Assembly: GCA_012861695.1 (NCBI GenBank)
Contig: JAAOOA010000033.1
Span: 16,407,934-16,471,933 of the forward strand
DNA length: 64,000 nucleotides
Source: Trematomus loennbergii
Lineage: Eukaryota > Chordata > Actinopteri > Perciformes > Nototheniidae
Direction: 5' to 3'
The notes below the pieces were generated by a model. That model did not search any database, had not been told where the DNA came from, and saw nothing but the letters and a program-made list of their open reading frames with translations. Made by a program: the position numbers and the translations under genes. This document shows positions 47,231 to 63,900 of this stretch, one piece after another (positions within the stretch are counted from its first letter, which is position 1; every line of letters starts with the position of its first letter).

Positions 47231-48022
47231 GACAAAAGTGGACAGACCGACTATCATCAAGAGCCTCACCTTTAGCATGGCCATCAAAAACAAACTGTGT
47301 GACAAAATCACTAGATTTGGTATCGTAAGGAGGATGAAATAAAAAGCACAACATTCAAAGAGTGCTGTAGAATTCATGTGGCGTGCTAGACCATTTCAAA
47401 CTCCATAGAAGACACTGAGCGGGGCATTACTAAATCTGACAGCACACCAGAACGACTCAGGGTTTTGCATTTCAAAAAGTGACGCTTGGAGATAAACTCT
47501 GCAGGGAATTCACTGTGGCAGCAAAAGAGATGGAAATTGAAAAAACTGGATAACTGAAAAGAGCTAATCTTGTTATACAATAAGGCAAGACACACTGTGT
47601 TTTTAGATGACCAAACAGCATGTATATGGCCTATATACAGCAGCAGTATTGTTTGATATTAAAGTAGTAGATATTTAATTAAAAAAAGGACAAACATCAG
47701 ATTGATATCTATATGTACACTTGATCATATCTGTGTTCAGAAATTAATCAGTGATGTCCTATTCTCTATTTTTAAACGGAGTGAATCCGTGAACACTGAA
47801 TTGCTTCTGATTTGATCAGTTTTTAAAAATCTAAATTTGGAGGATTTCACACTCTAAAGCAAACAAATTGATTTTTGTGTGTCCATGAGATACTTGTCTT
47901 CCATTCATTTACCATCAGCCAGCTGGCAAATTTGGCCAAGCAAGACATGAAAAGTTATATAACGCGCAAACTTTATTTAATTCCTGTGCGCATGTGATCA
48001 GAAACCATACTAGGATAAAAAA

Positions 48023-48383
<361 letters not shown>

Positions 48384-48480
48384 AATGTGGAGCATACAAA
48401 ATAACATTGGATCTTCGTGTAATAATGTTTTACTGTGAACAAATATACCCACATCTGAATATGTTTTTACTGTATTGCAG

Positions 48481-48534
48481 GGCTCCTACGGTGTGGTTAA
48501 ACTTGCCTACAATGAGGATGATGACAAACATTAT
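48481..48534 (+). CDS. camkk1: camkk1 exon 3 (18 codons, P-loop)
   Basis: The acceptor is TGTATTGCAG| and the donor TAT|GTAAGT. It is phase 0 at both ends and 54 nt long. It encodes GSYGVVKLAYNEDDDKHY, the rest of the glycine-rich ATP-binding loop (GKGSYGVV with exon 2) and beta strands 1-2. Skipping would stay in frame but remove the P-loop. Confidence 0.95.
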
Positions 48535-48539
48535 GTAAG

Positions 48540-49180
48540 TTCTTGTTTTTTATTCCATGCAGCAACTCGTCTCTCAGTTTCTATTGCAAAGCTTTACGTA
48601 GTCTTAATCATCCCATGGGGGTTCCTTTCGGTAAAATGACTATTTGACTCGCCTACTTAGATTTTTTGCTATTTACCTTATGTGAGAAACTGCTAAATTA
48701 AAAACTTTTGCAGTTTGGAATCAAAACGTCTTTGCAAAAGGCGGGGCCTGGAAATACTCATCAACAATTTCATCAACAATTTATCCAATTATCCTACATT
48801 TGAGTGGATATGTTTAATCCGTGTTTGGGAATGGGACAACCAAAGCATTTTCATGCTGACCCTAAATCTGCATCTCAAACCCTGATTAGCAGAATATCAC
48901 TGAGATCTGAAGTATCGTAATTATTTAATGTGGGTGTGGCCTCATGAGGCAGGAAAAATAGTGCCACGGCGACAATGCTGTATGCAGCTTTAATTAAATA
49001 TTATCCCGCGAATAACACACCGACTAAATCAATAATTTGACACAACAAATTGATTCAAACATGATTTTATTCAGTGATAAAGGATCGTTTTGCTTCCACC
49101 GAGAAAAATTAGTCAGTTCTACTGAATTGTTATGGCTGGTTTTTATACTCTTTTTCATTACTTTATTATAGGTCTCAGAT
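48540..49180. other. camkk1 intron 3, first part
   Basis: No feature was recognised. Confidence 0.4.
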
Positions 49181-49189
49181 ATATACAAA

Positions 49190-49640
49190 AAATGTCTCTG
49201 AAGTGTTTGGCTCGAAATACCAAACAGATCATGCATTGCAGCATCCTATAATCCCCTCTGTTTCAGCCCTGTTTCAAAAGTGCTGATTCTGTAGCTTTTA
49301 GAATAAGGAGCCACTCCCCACGCCCCTCTGAGAGATATTTGGTTAAAAAGAACACAATGGTGCTCTAGGAGGAGATTCAGGTGATAAGGTGGGGGGGGGT
49401 TACCTTGGTTGGTTATTGGCTAATGGTTACACAAGCCAAAACATCGTTATGACATCATAAAGTGGCCAAAATCTGATCAGCTCATTTTCAGACAGGTTTT
49501 TATATAAATGGATCAGGACGAAAAGTGAGCGAATCTTTTTTCCTGAAACTTTCAGAATCTCTTTACACAGAGGGGGACACATGTTTATGTATAAAAGACA
49601 TGAACAATTTGATTTTGCATAATAGGTCCCCTTTAAAATG
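49190..49640. repeat. MITE-like fish repeat, copy A
   Basis: AAATACCAAACAGATCATGC, then CAGCCCTGTTTCAAAAGTGC, then CCACGCCCCTCTGAGAGA match the copy at 63640-63850. The right edge AATAGGTCCCCTTTA (about 49621-49636) resembles the inverse of TTAAAGGGGACC-type ends. Confidence 0.6.
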
Positions 49641-49649
49641 AAAACAGCT

Positions 49650-50980
49650 TTGGTCGAGGTTTGTCTGTTCACATTTTCTTTTCAATTAACCAGTTTTTAA
49701 ACACCTCTAGAGCTCAAACCTTGTTCCTTTTAGTTCCTTTAATTTATTTGTCTCATCTTCTTCTTGTTCTTGTTCACTTTCTTTTGTCTTTACTGTGTAG
49801 ACATCCTGAATCTTAAGTTTCATGCTCTTAAAAAATATAAAAGCAAATCTTAAAACATTTCCATGTTTTTGGTGTTTTTCTGAAAGAGGAAAACTAATCT
49901 GTTTTTTTGGCCACAGCTGAAGTTGTGGATCAATATGATTGGACATGATCTGCCTTGATCAGAGCGTCCTCAGCAACGGTGTGCTTTCCAAATGTCCAAA
50001 ATGACCAATCAGAATTGAGTATACAATTGAGCCATGTCACATGATATTAACAGATCTTTTGATTTTGTTAGTCCTTCCATCTTGTTGCTTAGTTGTTAGT
50101 CCAAGGCATTTGTTGCCTTGTAAGAAACTTGGAAATGAAAGTGACTTCTGGTGCTTCTTAAAGTGCTTCCAAGACTTTATGATCTATTTTCAAAGCAGTG
50201 CTGCTGTTGCTTTGATTGCCGGTAGCTGCTCAGAGGTCGGTTCTGGATGTGAGCCAGTAATAGTCATTTCAGGTGTTTGCATCAAAGTGATATACACTTA
50301 AAAGCTTGGCAAACCCTGTAAGCCTTTTTATGTTTAAACATATCTCAGCTGCCACGTAAAGTAACAATGAAAGTGTTTGGATGAGTCATGCGGACTACAG
50401 CTGCCAACCCTGGATGTGTTTAAGATGTGCTTTTGAACTGGAGCCAGTGAGAGCTCCGAGCTAAACACAACCCAGTATTAACATGGCAGCTTGTAAATGG
50501 GCTGCAGAACGATAAACAACAGCGGTTTATGTAAGGCCAGAGATGAACCCTGTAACATTAGTGAAATATTATAACAAGTGAGAGTTTATATAGAGGAATA
50601 ATGACATGCAGCTTTAAATAATGTCCAACTGTAGAACTTCAATATCAATATCTTTGGTGCAAGATTGTCCATAAAATGTGCATTTATTGCAGATTGTCCA
50701 TAGCAGCGTAACAAAAAGTGTCCTGTGCTGGATTTGGGTGTCTGAGTGTGTGGGGAGTTATAGTCCAGTGGGGGCAGGGGAGAGAGGGGGGAGAGAGGGG
50801 GGAAGATAAACATGACCTCATTAAAAGAGCTGAAAACGGCAACTATTATCATTATTTTCTGTTAATTGACAATTCAATCACGAATGCAGCTCTTTTGCAA
50901 ATGTAACAAGCTTTTTTGCGGTTATGTCTCCCAGCACCTGACCAACTTTTGGCAAAGATCATGTTCTTGGTTTAGTACAT
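49650..50980. other. Intronic, nothing recognised
   Basis: No exon or named repeat. A purine-rich GGGGAGAGAGGGGGGAGAGA tract lies near 50780-50800. Confidence 0.4.
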
Positions 50981-50981
50981 A

Positions 50982-51055
50982 ACATCCAATCCAATCCACT
51001 TTATTTATATAGCCCATTTTAAAAACAGAGGGTTTGCCAAAGTGCTTCACAATGA
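50982..51055 (-). repeat. LINE 3' tail, minus orientation
   Basis: AATCCAATCCAATCCACTTT, then ATTTATATAGCCCATTTTAA, then GCCAAAGTGCTTCACA is the reverse complement of the tail family at 22850-22987. Confidence 0.65.
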
Positions 51056-51088
51056 ACATAACATTATAATAAAATATAATATTACACG

Positions 51089-51134
51089 AATAGATAAAAG
51101 GCACACATAAGAATAGATAAAAGGCACACATAAG
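51089..51134. repeat. Perfect 23-bp tandem duplication
   Basis: A 23-bp unit starting AATAGATAAAAGGCACACAT is present twice head to tail without a mismatch. It is recent and of no evident function. Confidence 0.9.
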
Positions 51135-51139
51135 AACAA

Positions 51140-53620
51140 TAAACATGTTTACTTTATTAACATTTAACGGAACCATAATCTTTCCCAGGCCAACACTACA
51201 CATGTTTTTAATGATGGCTGTAATGGCACTTGACTCCAGACTGTATATCTAGATGTTCCCAAGTATATTCCCATAACAGACAGAAAAGCATGTTCAATAA
51301 CATTTTATTTAGCTGATTTTCTGGAAATTTGCTTTGTGCTAAATGTGGATAAAAAGCGGACTAATGTGCTTTTCTGTGTACACCCACCATCCACTCAGAC
51401 CTCCTCTCTATGACTAGTCAGCAGTGCATAAATATAGCTCTTCCCACACTACGGAAAAGTAGCCTTTGCCTTTTTAAAATGGAATCCGCCAAGCAGATTG
51501 GTGATTTTCCTTTGTCAGAATCACCCAAAATGAAACCACAGATTCATGAACAATTTTCAAATGCAACAATTCCTTTTCAGTTCAGTATTTCTGTTAAGTC
51601 TTTCCTTCCGCTCTGTGTGGAAGCACTGTTGCTGATTGTTGACGCGGATGTCACTTTCCGGGACAGACTGCAGGTTATTGCCTTCTGGCTCAAATGACAG
51701 ACACATCTGAAATAACAATGACAGAAATCAGGAGAGGAGTAATGACTGCATGGAGGGTGATTCTATTTCCTGGCAATCTGGGCGGGTTTCATAAAAAAAA
51801 TGATTGCATATTTCCTGCATATCTGCAGCATGAGCCCACATACAGTATGCACCAATATCACACACACAGCAGAGACAGGAAATATAATATATGATGGATA
51901 TTATTTATTAGTTTACCTATTTCTCATTGGTTTAGGTAAAGGTATAAACAGGAGTTTTGTGCAAAAGGAATTACTGTTATTACATTATGTTTTTTAATAT
52001 TAAATTACAACACTTAATGTGTATTCCAAGTTCTCAGACTTGGCATCAACATCCTGAGGAAAACACTGATAAATCATTTCAAGTTAAAACCTATTTTAAT
52101 TCATCCTACAATTTATCAACATAAATATTTAAGGACCAATTATTACCACTGTTAGGATTTACCACACTTCAAGTGAGCTCGAACCCCAGGTTTTATCGTC
52201 AGAGACACGTTAAAGAATATTAAAGGTCTCTGAATCCTGCCAGTGTTAGTGTGGCATCATGTGTTGCATAATTACCATGATCACTACTTGATTGGCAGGC
52301 GTCCAATTGGGATTCAGGCCCTTCATCAGCCTCAGGGGGCCAAAGTAAATGAAATGTATGCAGCCTCCACTCAACTTAATTTTAATTGGTAGAGCGATGA
52401 GTTCATAAGCAGGAGCACACACATACACACAACAGCTGTGCATGGTAGCAGATTTGGGGAATTTATAAAATGATATTAAATATAGCCTTTCTAATATACA
52501 AAAACTGTCAACATGTTATCCGCTTGTGGGCCGCAGTTGAGTTTTGTTCAATAAATGAAGCTCAATAAATTACATTCACCTACACAATTGGTAACATTAA
52601 GGCCAATACAAACTGACAATGTGCAGGTTTTAAACTTATATTTATGAAATCAAATGTACATACTTTTTAAGGTCAGCCTCTTTTAGCCATAGCCATTCCC
52701 TTTCCATTGAGTAGTTCTCAATGTCAGTTAGATTCAGTTTGCTGACAAAATGTACATAAGGGACAATTGGGAAACAATGCTGCCATACATCAAGTATGAC
52801 TATTTACTTTTCTACAGCCGTGTTTAAGTTTTATTAAATTACTGTGTTCAAGTGTTCAACCAGGAAAATCACAGAGTGGATATGAACAGAATCTCACTGT
52901 ATTCATCAATAGGTTAAGCATCAAAATGTAATCTATGTAAATCTACTGTACATAACAAAACATGGTCATTTTCTATTTTGAAAGCAGGTCAGTTTTAAAC
53001 GTTTCAAGGAGTAATGGAACAATTGGCTTTTTTTTAACTTTTTTTTTTGTGACAAAAATCTTAAATCTTTGCCGATGTCAACACTCAGTATAGGGTAAGC
53101 CCACTTAACCTTAATTTCTCGGCTATAACGTTTGATTTTCATCTCTTAGCAAACAGTGCACATGTCTTGTTTACATGCAGAGACTTGTTTGTTTGCAGAT
53201 TAGACTTCTGAAGAATTCAAAGAAGGCACAATTGCTCATTGAAGGAATTATATGGTGACTGACATCATACCTAAACCTTTAAATGTCCCCCCTCCTTACA
53301 AAATAAATGTCCTGCGGTCAAGATTTTGACTGCCTTTGATCGACAACACCTATACCTCACCAGTACCTCCTTTGCACATACTCAGAAGCTCTTTAACTGA
53401 CTCACAAAACCTCAATTACTGCCATACTTGCCAATTACATGTTTGATAAACTACATTTTCTGTGTTAAACTTCTTTGGCACACCTACACATACCACCTAC
53501 CAACAAATTCAGAATTTCATTTTCTAATGGCATTATAACTGTCCAGGTACAGCAACGTAAAAATCATGAGCAAATAATAATAGCTGCAATAATTATGAAT
53601 ATTGCCTGACAATTTATTTT
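51140..53620. other. Intronic, nothing recognised
   Basis: No exon, RNA gene or repeat family was recognised. Confidence 0.4.
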
Positions 53621-53626
53621 TGGTTG

Positions 53627-53739
53627 ACACACGCACATACACACACACACACACACGCACACGCACACACACACACACACACACACGCGCACCACACACA
53701 CACGCACCCACACACACACACACACGCACCCACACACAC
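53627..53739. repeat. CA microsatellite with ACGC interruptions
   Basis: About 113 bp of CA with CG and CCC interruptions. The open frames across it are repeat artefacts. Confidence 0.95.
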
Positions 53740-53744
53740 TCAAA

Positions 53745-55505
53745 ACCATGGAAACTGGATACAGGGGAGGATCTACTCTCCTGCCAAAACGGTTTTCTGC
53801 ACAGTCATAGCCATGGCGTCCAGTTTTAAAAAGGAACTGCTGAGCCGGAACAATCTGAGGTGTTGAAGTAGAAGAAAATGTTCCACTTCACCATGAAGCA
53901 ATGATCAGTGAAATGGTGCCATGCCATTATTCCGACATTTCCATATTTTTAAACTAATAGTTGGAAAATGTCCCATTTGATTCAAAGCCCGTTGGTCCGA
54001 CAGCCCTTTTGCTGAGATGCGCATTGAACACTCTCCCTGCAACAAACACAAGCATATGGATAATTATCGTGTAAAATGACGTAATTGTTCCTTCACTGTC
54101 TTGATATTTTTATACAACATGACCCACCCTACTCTGCCTCTGATTGGCTATCTTGATATTTGAAGCCTTGCCCTAATCAATCTACCTACTCATGCCTCGT
54201 TGCCTGAATGGTAGAGTTGGTTAAGTTTAGGCATGATAAATGAACTAGCCCAACCATTGGTCAAATGACATACTGTCAGAAGCCGTGAATGAAGAACACG
54301 GAGCAACACTGTCAGCGCATACATGCAGTAAAGGGCACCATCACAAAGCAATACTTAACAATAACAACAACTGTAATGCTTCAGCATTAAACACTGACAC
54401 ACATCACCGAGGTCACAATATCAATCGATCCAGCAGCGCAATAGCCTATAGGCAAAACATAGAAGATCAACAAAATATATGACATAAAAGGAACTTACCA
54501 AAGCTGCAGTAGATGGTCAACTTCATTCATTTTCTTTCCGTTTTAGTGATTTGAATCGCTATACGCTGCTCTCTCTCGTCTCCTCTTCACAACTACACTT
54601 TTCGCGGCACACGTACTTACAGCCAATCAGCTCTGAATTATGAGATGACGTTTTGGTGGGATGCCAGCACTTTGCCCCACTTGTGATTTTGCCACACACA
54701 TTGAATACAAAAGACTCTGAGCATGCGCAGTGTAATATTTCCAGCACCCATTCATTTTGATAGCGAGAGAGGGGTTAGATCGGGGCTAGATCGGGGCTTG
54801 CCCCAAATCGCTCTACACGGCTCAATAGGCACACTGTAGACACGAATTAGAAGAACGCAGACTAAAACAGCAATTTACAGACGAATCAGATGACTAAACA
54901 TGATCTTAAAATATATTTTAAGATATTTGTTTTTGCATATTTTTGGAATTATTATTTTACCCACCTAGGAAACTGGAAACAAGTGTGTTTTGGTTAGGGA
55001 TAACGTACTGTTGGACTAGCAGAATAGTGGGTTATCAGAAAAATCCTTAGTTAATCTCCCTGACATTCTGATAACATGGTATTATTTTAGAGAAATGTCT
55101 CTAAAAGAAAGTGTTTTCTTCTTTTGCATAACCAATTTCTTGTTATAAGACATCATTATGTCGTTGAGTGTGTTTCCTGTCACGCACACTCACCATTTTC
55201 CTTTTTACATGCTCTTTTGCATAAAAGACATTCAGTTGCCTCTGACCTTTTAAAAAGCATAATAAGACGGTTAATGAATCCATTTACTTAAAATACTTAC
55301 CTAACAAACCTTCAAAGTGTTACCTTTTGCTTTTTTTCCCATCTACATTTCCATTGCCCAACTAAAAGTGTAATCTATTTTATTTATTGGTAAACCTGCT
55401 TTAGTTTAATTTAAGAATAGATATCACTTCTTGATTAAAGGTTTTACTCTTTATACTACCGGCATGTAAACCGTATGTGATCAAACTCATTCTCTACTTT
55501 CCTAG
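53745..55505. other. Intron before exon 4, unassigned
   Basis: 54530-54840 is richer in CpG than its surroundings and holds a short AGATCGGGGCT duplication (about 54777-54798). No exon or family was recognised. Confidence 0.4.
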
Positions 55506-55557
55506 GCCATGAAGCTGGTTTCCAAGAAGAAGTTAATTAAGCAGTGTGGTTTTCCAC
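55506..55557 (+). CDS. camkk1: camkk1 exon 4 (catalytic lysine)
   Basis: The acceptor is TTTCCTAG| and the donor CCAC|GTAAGT, phase 0 in and phase 1 out. It encodes AMKLVSKKKLIKQCGFP plus the first base of an Arg codon. The Lys of AMK is the ATP-anchoring lysine of beta strand 3. Mammalian CAMKK1 and CAMKK2 both have AMKVLSKKK; here the two residues after the lysine are swapped to LV. Confidence 0.95.
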
Positions 55558-55559
55558 GT

Positions 55560-56088
55560 AAGTCCTATTCTATTCTTCTTGACACATACATGACATTTAA
55601 AAGCAGATTGAGATAATAAAAATGTTATAGATCTCCGATGATATACATAAAAAAAATAAGTCATAATTTAAAGGGGAAACGGTCAAACGACAAACAATTG
55701 TTTGCACTATAAACACTTTTGCAGTAAACTTTTAAATATAGGATGTTTTTTTTGCCTGCCCCTTTGAAGCATCCAGATTGTGTTAGACCTGAACTAGGTA
55801 ACACTTTATTTAAAAGGGGACACATATACATTTTGGTTTCTTGAGTGGCTACCAACCCAGAAACTGTGAAATATGTCAACCCAGACAGTTTTTTGTTGCC
55901 AGCTTAGTTACGAAAACATGGATTCTACGAGCCAATTCGATTTGGCTCCCCTTACAATGTGACATGCAGTCTCATTCAACTGTTAGTCTCCCATACTAGT
56001 GTCTTCAAACAAGGCTTCAAAACAACCTTTTTTAAAGGTGTGACATATTTTCTTGCAAGCTAATTAGAGAAAATTAGGCTTTTTCCAA
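55560..56088. other. camkk1 intron 4, first part
   Basis: Begins with the donor GTAAGT at 55558. Nothing further was recognised until the repeat at 56090. Confidence 0.4.
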
Positions 56089-56089
56089 A

Positions 56090-56220
56090 GGGAGTCTTAA
56101 AGAGACAGAGCTTTTCGGACAGCTATGAGAACAAAATATGAAAACATGTAAATATTTCCTAGTAGAAACCCAAAATACAAGCATAAACCTGAAAATGAGC
56201 ATAAGATGTCTACTTAAAAT
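56090..56220. repeat. MITE/SINE-like fish repeat, right end
   Basis: TAGTAGAAACCCAAAATACA, then AACCTGAAAATGAGCATAAG matches the right end of the repeat at 26815-26965. Confidence 0.6.
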
Positions 56221-56374
56221 CTTGTTTTGAATACTTCAACAGCTGTATTATCCCTATTAGCAAAAGGGGTTTGCTCTGAGGGATACCAGACTGCTGCCTT
56301 CAGGGGGATTGTAAGACTAAAACCTAAATCCTAACTAACGTAGCAGTGAAGACAATTTGAGTTACTATAGATAA

Positions 56375-56650
<276 letters not shown>

Positions 56651-56859
56651 TGATATGAGACTTAAAGGACCAGTGGGGAGCATTAGAGACATCTGGCACT
56701 GAGGTTACAGATTACAACCAATTGAAATGGTCAAATGATGTATATTTGGTTCGTTTTTATTGTCATTGTTACTTATTCAAAAACCCCTGAATGAACCTCC
56801 TTTGGGGTTCTCTTAGGGTTAGCAGTTTTAGACATGCTAGCAGAAAAGCATTGTAAGTT

Positions 56860-56930
56860 TGTCCATTGGTCCACCACTTTTGTCCAAACTGAAATATCTC
56901 AACAACTATTGGATTGGATTGCAAAAGCTC
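56860..56930 (+). repeat. Dispersed fish repeat, copy 4
   Basis: TGTCCATTGGTCCACCACTT, then CTGAAATATCTCAACAACTA, then TTGGATTGGATTGC is the best-preserved opening of this repeat in the window. Confidence 0.65.
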
Positions 56931-56934
56931 TGCA

Positions 56935-59900
56935 TAAGAAAACACTTAACTGGTGTGTTTCAGCAAATGTAGATATGTTTAATGTCAAATACTTTGAGCT
57001 GGAAAGGAAGTGGACATATGCAGTAGGGGGTTGCATTTGTAGTATTTATAACAAATGATAATTCAAATGACATTTAAAGCATAGGCTTAGCAGAGTAAAC
57101 CTCCTTTCACCTTTTAAATTACAAAAATATACACATGAGTAAAATATTTAAAGGTCCCATAGCGTCAAAGGTAAGACTGGTATGTATTATTATAAATCAA
57201 ATAAAGAACTCAAATATATCAAAATGTATAATTCAAGAACAATTATGAATGACTATCTGTCTTTATCTCTATGCCCTTTGGTTGTGTCTTTCGTCATGGC
57301 AGGAAGTGACATTAAGCAAGCCAACAATCTGAGATTCAAATTTCAAGCACGCATTGTTAAACTAAACTGAAAATGGCTATCTTGCTGAAGGAAAATGTGC
57401 CATTTCACAACAGTTTCTCTGATAATAATGTTGACATCCACAACAGGCTTGCTTCAGGTCTGGATTATCCTTTAGCCCTGTGTCTTCAGATAACCTTTCT
57501 TGCTGTGTACCCTGACTTCACATTTTTATCTATGTCAAATCTGTTTATATCGCACCAAAAATGGTAGCTCAACCCTGTGCTGCCAGTAAACAGTTGGCAG
57601 ATTGAATAGATTTACCCTCCAGCACACCTACAGTTTCCCTCTGTCATTATAGTGTTGCGATTTTTGGTGAAAAACAGTCATTTAGATAGATTCTCATAAT
57701 AACAGCCAATACTCTCCAACGTGTGTCGGGTTGAGGACTCTAGAAGATGGATAGACTTTCATACAGAGGCGGCTGTTTATGAAAGATGATTTTCAAGACG
57801 TGACTCGAGATGCCCGCCGCTCCCTTGCGATATCATCGGAGTGATTTTCCATCTTGGGCAGATGGCGGGGGCGTCGTGGTCGGGAGTCAAGCTCAGGGAC
57901 CTAGTCTGGAGGAGAGCTGTCTGGCTTGCTCGGGTGTAGAGAGTGCCAGAAATATAATTGTTGAACCTTCTCTTAATTAGTAAAGCTCAAGACAGACAGC
58001 AAAGGGTAACAAGTCTGCTTTTCTCCTCCTTCTTTCCCGTTTCATTTTTTAAACTGGGCTGTGCTGGGGTCACCATCACATTCATTACTGGTTTCCAACT
58101 GAGACTGCAGTCGGGTCCATCTAATTATGAATATACTTTTAAAAACATGATAGGCAATACCAAGTGGAACAAATTCAAGCTAATATGGTCATTTGTTGAA
58201 GATGGTGTGGAAAGAGCGACCACCTCATTGTTAACGTCCAAGCCTCACTTTGTGTAATTTCTCCATAAATCAAGAATAAATCCTAGGCGCTGCATTTATC
58301 AACAGCTACAAATGAGACGCTGGGCTACTAATGGTTTGCACTTTGTAACAGCTCACATACTGTAAGCATGTTGTCCTTTTACTCAGAACAGAGGAAACAT
58401 AAGAGTGTTTATTTAAGTGTATAAGACCGTGTGAGCAAACATAGTGAATGATTGATCATACTGACTTTCGTTGCCTGTTCAAACTGACATCCTCTTGCTT
58501 TACAGAAACATTTCCTGCTCTTGTTTTTCAATACTCTGTGTCCTTGGACGGTGTTTACCTTCACTGTGGTAATTTAAATTCACCAGCGTGTTGTGTTTAA
58601 TCTGAACCCCGAGCACTTTAAGGATTTTCTTTTTTAAATCCTGTCACATTTCATTTACTGTGGCCTTGTTTTTCACTGCAGTAAGCCCTGAACACCTATG
58701 GAAAGTGCCAGCACTATAATGGCTGGAGTGGGTTGTGGGTGGTTAAAACATGTATTTTTGACAGTATAGTTACAGAGTAATGCCATAAATGTAAAAGAAT
58801 AATTTATTTTTATTTTACAAATATTAAGGGGAATATTGAGTCTTTATATACTTGTATGTTGATAAGGTATACTTTACTTTATATTGTTCCCATGATTGAT
58901 ACCAAAATTGGGCTACAAAAATCGGGGCTTCACATGATAATATTACGATAATGCTATTGACACTTTTACAACCTGTATTTACAACCTCTATTGTCCTCTC
59001 CTCTGTGTTTTGTGTACAGTTCTTGGTGTCCAAAGAAAATAATTTGTTCAATGAAAAATCAAAAAATCCTTTCTGATGAATTATGTAAATGTAGTGATTT
59101 AAAAACAGACAGAAATACGCCTTTCAAAACCACCTGGAGGGCTTTGGGGCTCAGAAGGTTAAACCGATGCTCCAGATGGACTGTGTGCCCCGGGGAATTG
59201 TGGGATCAGAGAGCAATAACCCTGTAGAACTATGCGCCATCTACTCCAGTGGGATGGCCTGTTTTTCATTAACCCGGTTTAAGCTGGATTATCAACTGGT
59301 TTATTAACTGGTTTGTTTTAATCCCATTTGAAAAACACTCCACTAACTCACAATATTAACTCGCAGGATGTACTCGTTTTACATTGCACTCCTATATCAT
59401 AGTTGGACATACAATGGACCAACATGTCCTCATACCTTAAGAACAAAGTGACATATGTGATTGTTGGAGAGTACCAGCGACAGGCACTCCTCGTTTTAAA
59501 CACATGATTTATGTGAAAATTGGAACAAAATGTATTAGTAAGTAGTGGCATTTCTAGACCAATTCTACTGGGGGGGCATGCTTGGGCCTGTTGTATTATC
59601 AGAGGGGCACGTTTAATGTGGGACAAAAAGACAAAACGGAGTATTCCAGATTTCAACGTTTTTGTTCAGTGTGAAATATAAAATAAAATAATTAATATTT
59701 GTTGTTTGTTTCAGTAACAGCATTTGAGACAGTAACTTTATGACATTTTTTATTAAATGACATTTTTGAAAGCAGAATATATTAAAGTTAAATGTGGCTC
59801 TAGTTACAGCACATTCTTTGCTTCAACACAATCACCATTGGTATTATCATATACTTTTCTTTCTGAGTGAGCCAAAGGGGGGTCCTAGCTCAGTGTTATA

Positions 59901-60521
59901 GGGGCACTGGCTCCTGCTGGTAAGGTTAAGGAAACATAATGTGTTGGGTAGATTTTGAGATATTGCATTTTTACTTCAAATGTTCTTCTTTTTCATCAAA
60001 GCGTGGGACCTCAATTACCCATAACACAACTTGGGTCACTCAGGAGATTTGTAGTCCTCAGATCCAATGAACACTTTAATTCATCAAATTTCACACTGTT
60101 CCCTCTGGAGCCACAAAAGGCTTTGTACAAACCTTTTTCACAAAAGGTTAAACTGTGACTCTGGGGTCAAAATCAAATGTTCTTCAATAGAAAATCTGCA
60201 GATATTGAACAAAGAGCCAGAGGGTTGACAATTACAGAGTTTGCAATTACATCTCCATACCAATGTCCTCACTTTTGAGAACTTCAAACTGCTTTCATGA
60301 GAACAAATAACAGTTTAAAATATATTTGTTCAAACTTTTAATAAAAGTTTCAAAGGCGATATCATCACGATTCCCTCATTACTTTTCATAGTCCCTGGTA
60401 AGAAATACAATACTTTTGAATGTGTCCAACAGAATGCTGATTTTTATATTTTCCACACTCGAATGTACCTTGAGATTTGTGGTGGAATTTCCCATTGATG
60501 ATGATAATGTTAATGTTGCAG
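56935..60521. other. camkk1 intron 5, mostly unassigned
   Basis: A MITE-like left end, TTAAAGGTCCCATAGCGTC, lies near 57149-57168 with no partner found. A possible hAT-like fragment starts near 59541 (GTGGCATTTCTAGACCA, then GGGGGGGCATGC). No exon was recognised. Confidence 0.4.
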
Positions 60522-60558
60522 GTACTGGATGATCCAGCGGAGGACAACCTTCATATGG
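60522..60558 (+). CDS. camkk1: camkk1 exon 6 (37-nt small exon)
   Basis: The acceptor is TTGCAG| and the donor ATGG|GTAAGC. It encodes VLDDPAEDNLHM plus one base (phase 1). DPAEDNL is the CAMKK1 form; CAMKK2 has DPNEDHL. It forms the beta 4-5 region before the hinge. Confidence 0.95.
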
Positions 60559-60924
60559 GTAAGCAGAACTTATTTTCTTTTTACCAAATCTTCTTACTCT
60601 TTATTCGGCCTCTCCTCAGCCTTTGGCGCTCGGCACATATGCCACTAACAAGTGTTCATATGACTTATTCATAATTCAGGCCATCTCCTGCTTCCTTCCA
60701 CACCACCCCAGGCCTCACACATTATGCAGAAATCTTCCATCAGCAGTGCCAGGTCACAGTTAGGGTGCCCGTGACACGTCAAACTCTTTATGTGCTTAAA
60801 GTGGCACATTCGTAATAATAGAGTGATGCTGGGGTGTAAGCAGCGATCAAACTGAGCCGGATGAATTAATAAATTGTTTAATCTTACATGTTCTTATTTC
60901 CTCTTCCCTCTCTTTTTCTGACAG

Positions 60925-60946
60925 TGTTTGAGCTGATGCCGAAAGG
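60925..60946 (+). CDS. camkk1: camkk1 exon 7 (22-nt microexon)
   Basis: The acceptor is TTTCTGACAG| and the donor AAAGG|GTGAGT. It completes a Val codon and encodes VFELMPKG, with the last Gly codon split before its third base. This is strand 5 and the hinge that contacts adenine. Both phases fit the neighbouring exons exactly, which is the main support for such a short exon. Confidence 0.9.
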
Positions 60947-60949
60947 GTG

Positions 60950-63638
<2,689 letters not shown>

Positions 63639-63639
63639 T

Positions 63640-63900
63640 AACTTAAAGTGGACCTATCATGCTATATTTAAATGATATATTGTAGGGCCATACCTATATA
63701 AGGTATATTTATACGTTTCTGTTTTCAAAATACCAAACAGATCATGCATTTTAGCCATGCCTCATTTCGCTCTATTTGCTGTTCTCCAGCCCTGTTTTGC
63801 AGGGGCTGATTCTGTGAGCTGCAGCTGACCACGCCCCCCTGCAGGAGAGGGGAGCGGCTCTGATCAAGTCAGAAGAGGGGGAGAAAAAGAGATCTCCGTC
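63640..63900. repeat. MITE-like fish repeat, copy B
   Basis: TTAAAGTGGACCTATCATGC opens the repeat. TTTCAAAATACCAAACAGAT, CAGCCCTGTTTTGCAGGGGC and CCACGCCCCCCTGCAGGAGA follow. It matches the copy at 49190-49640. Confidence 0.65.
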
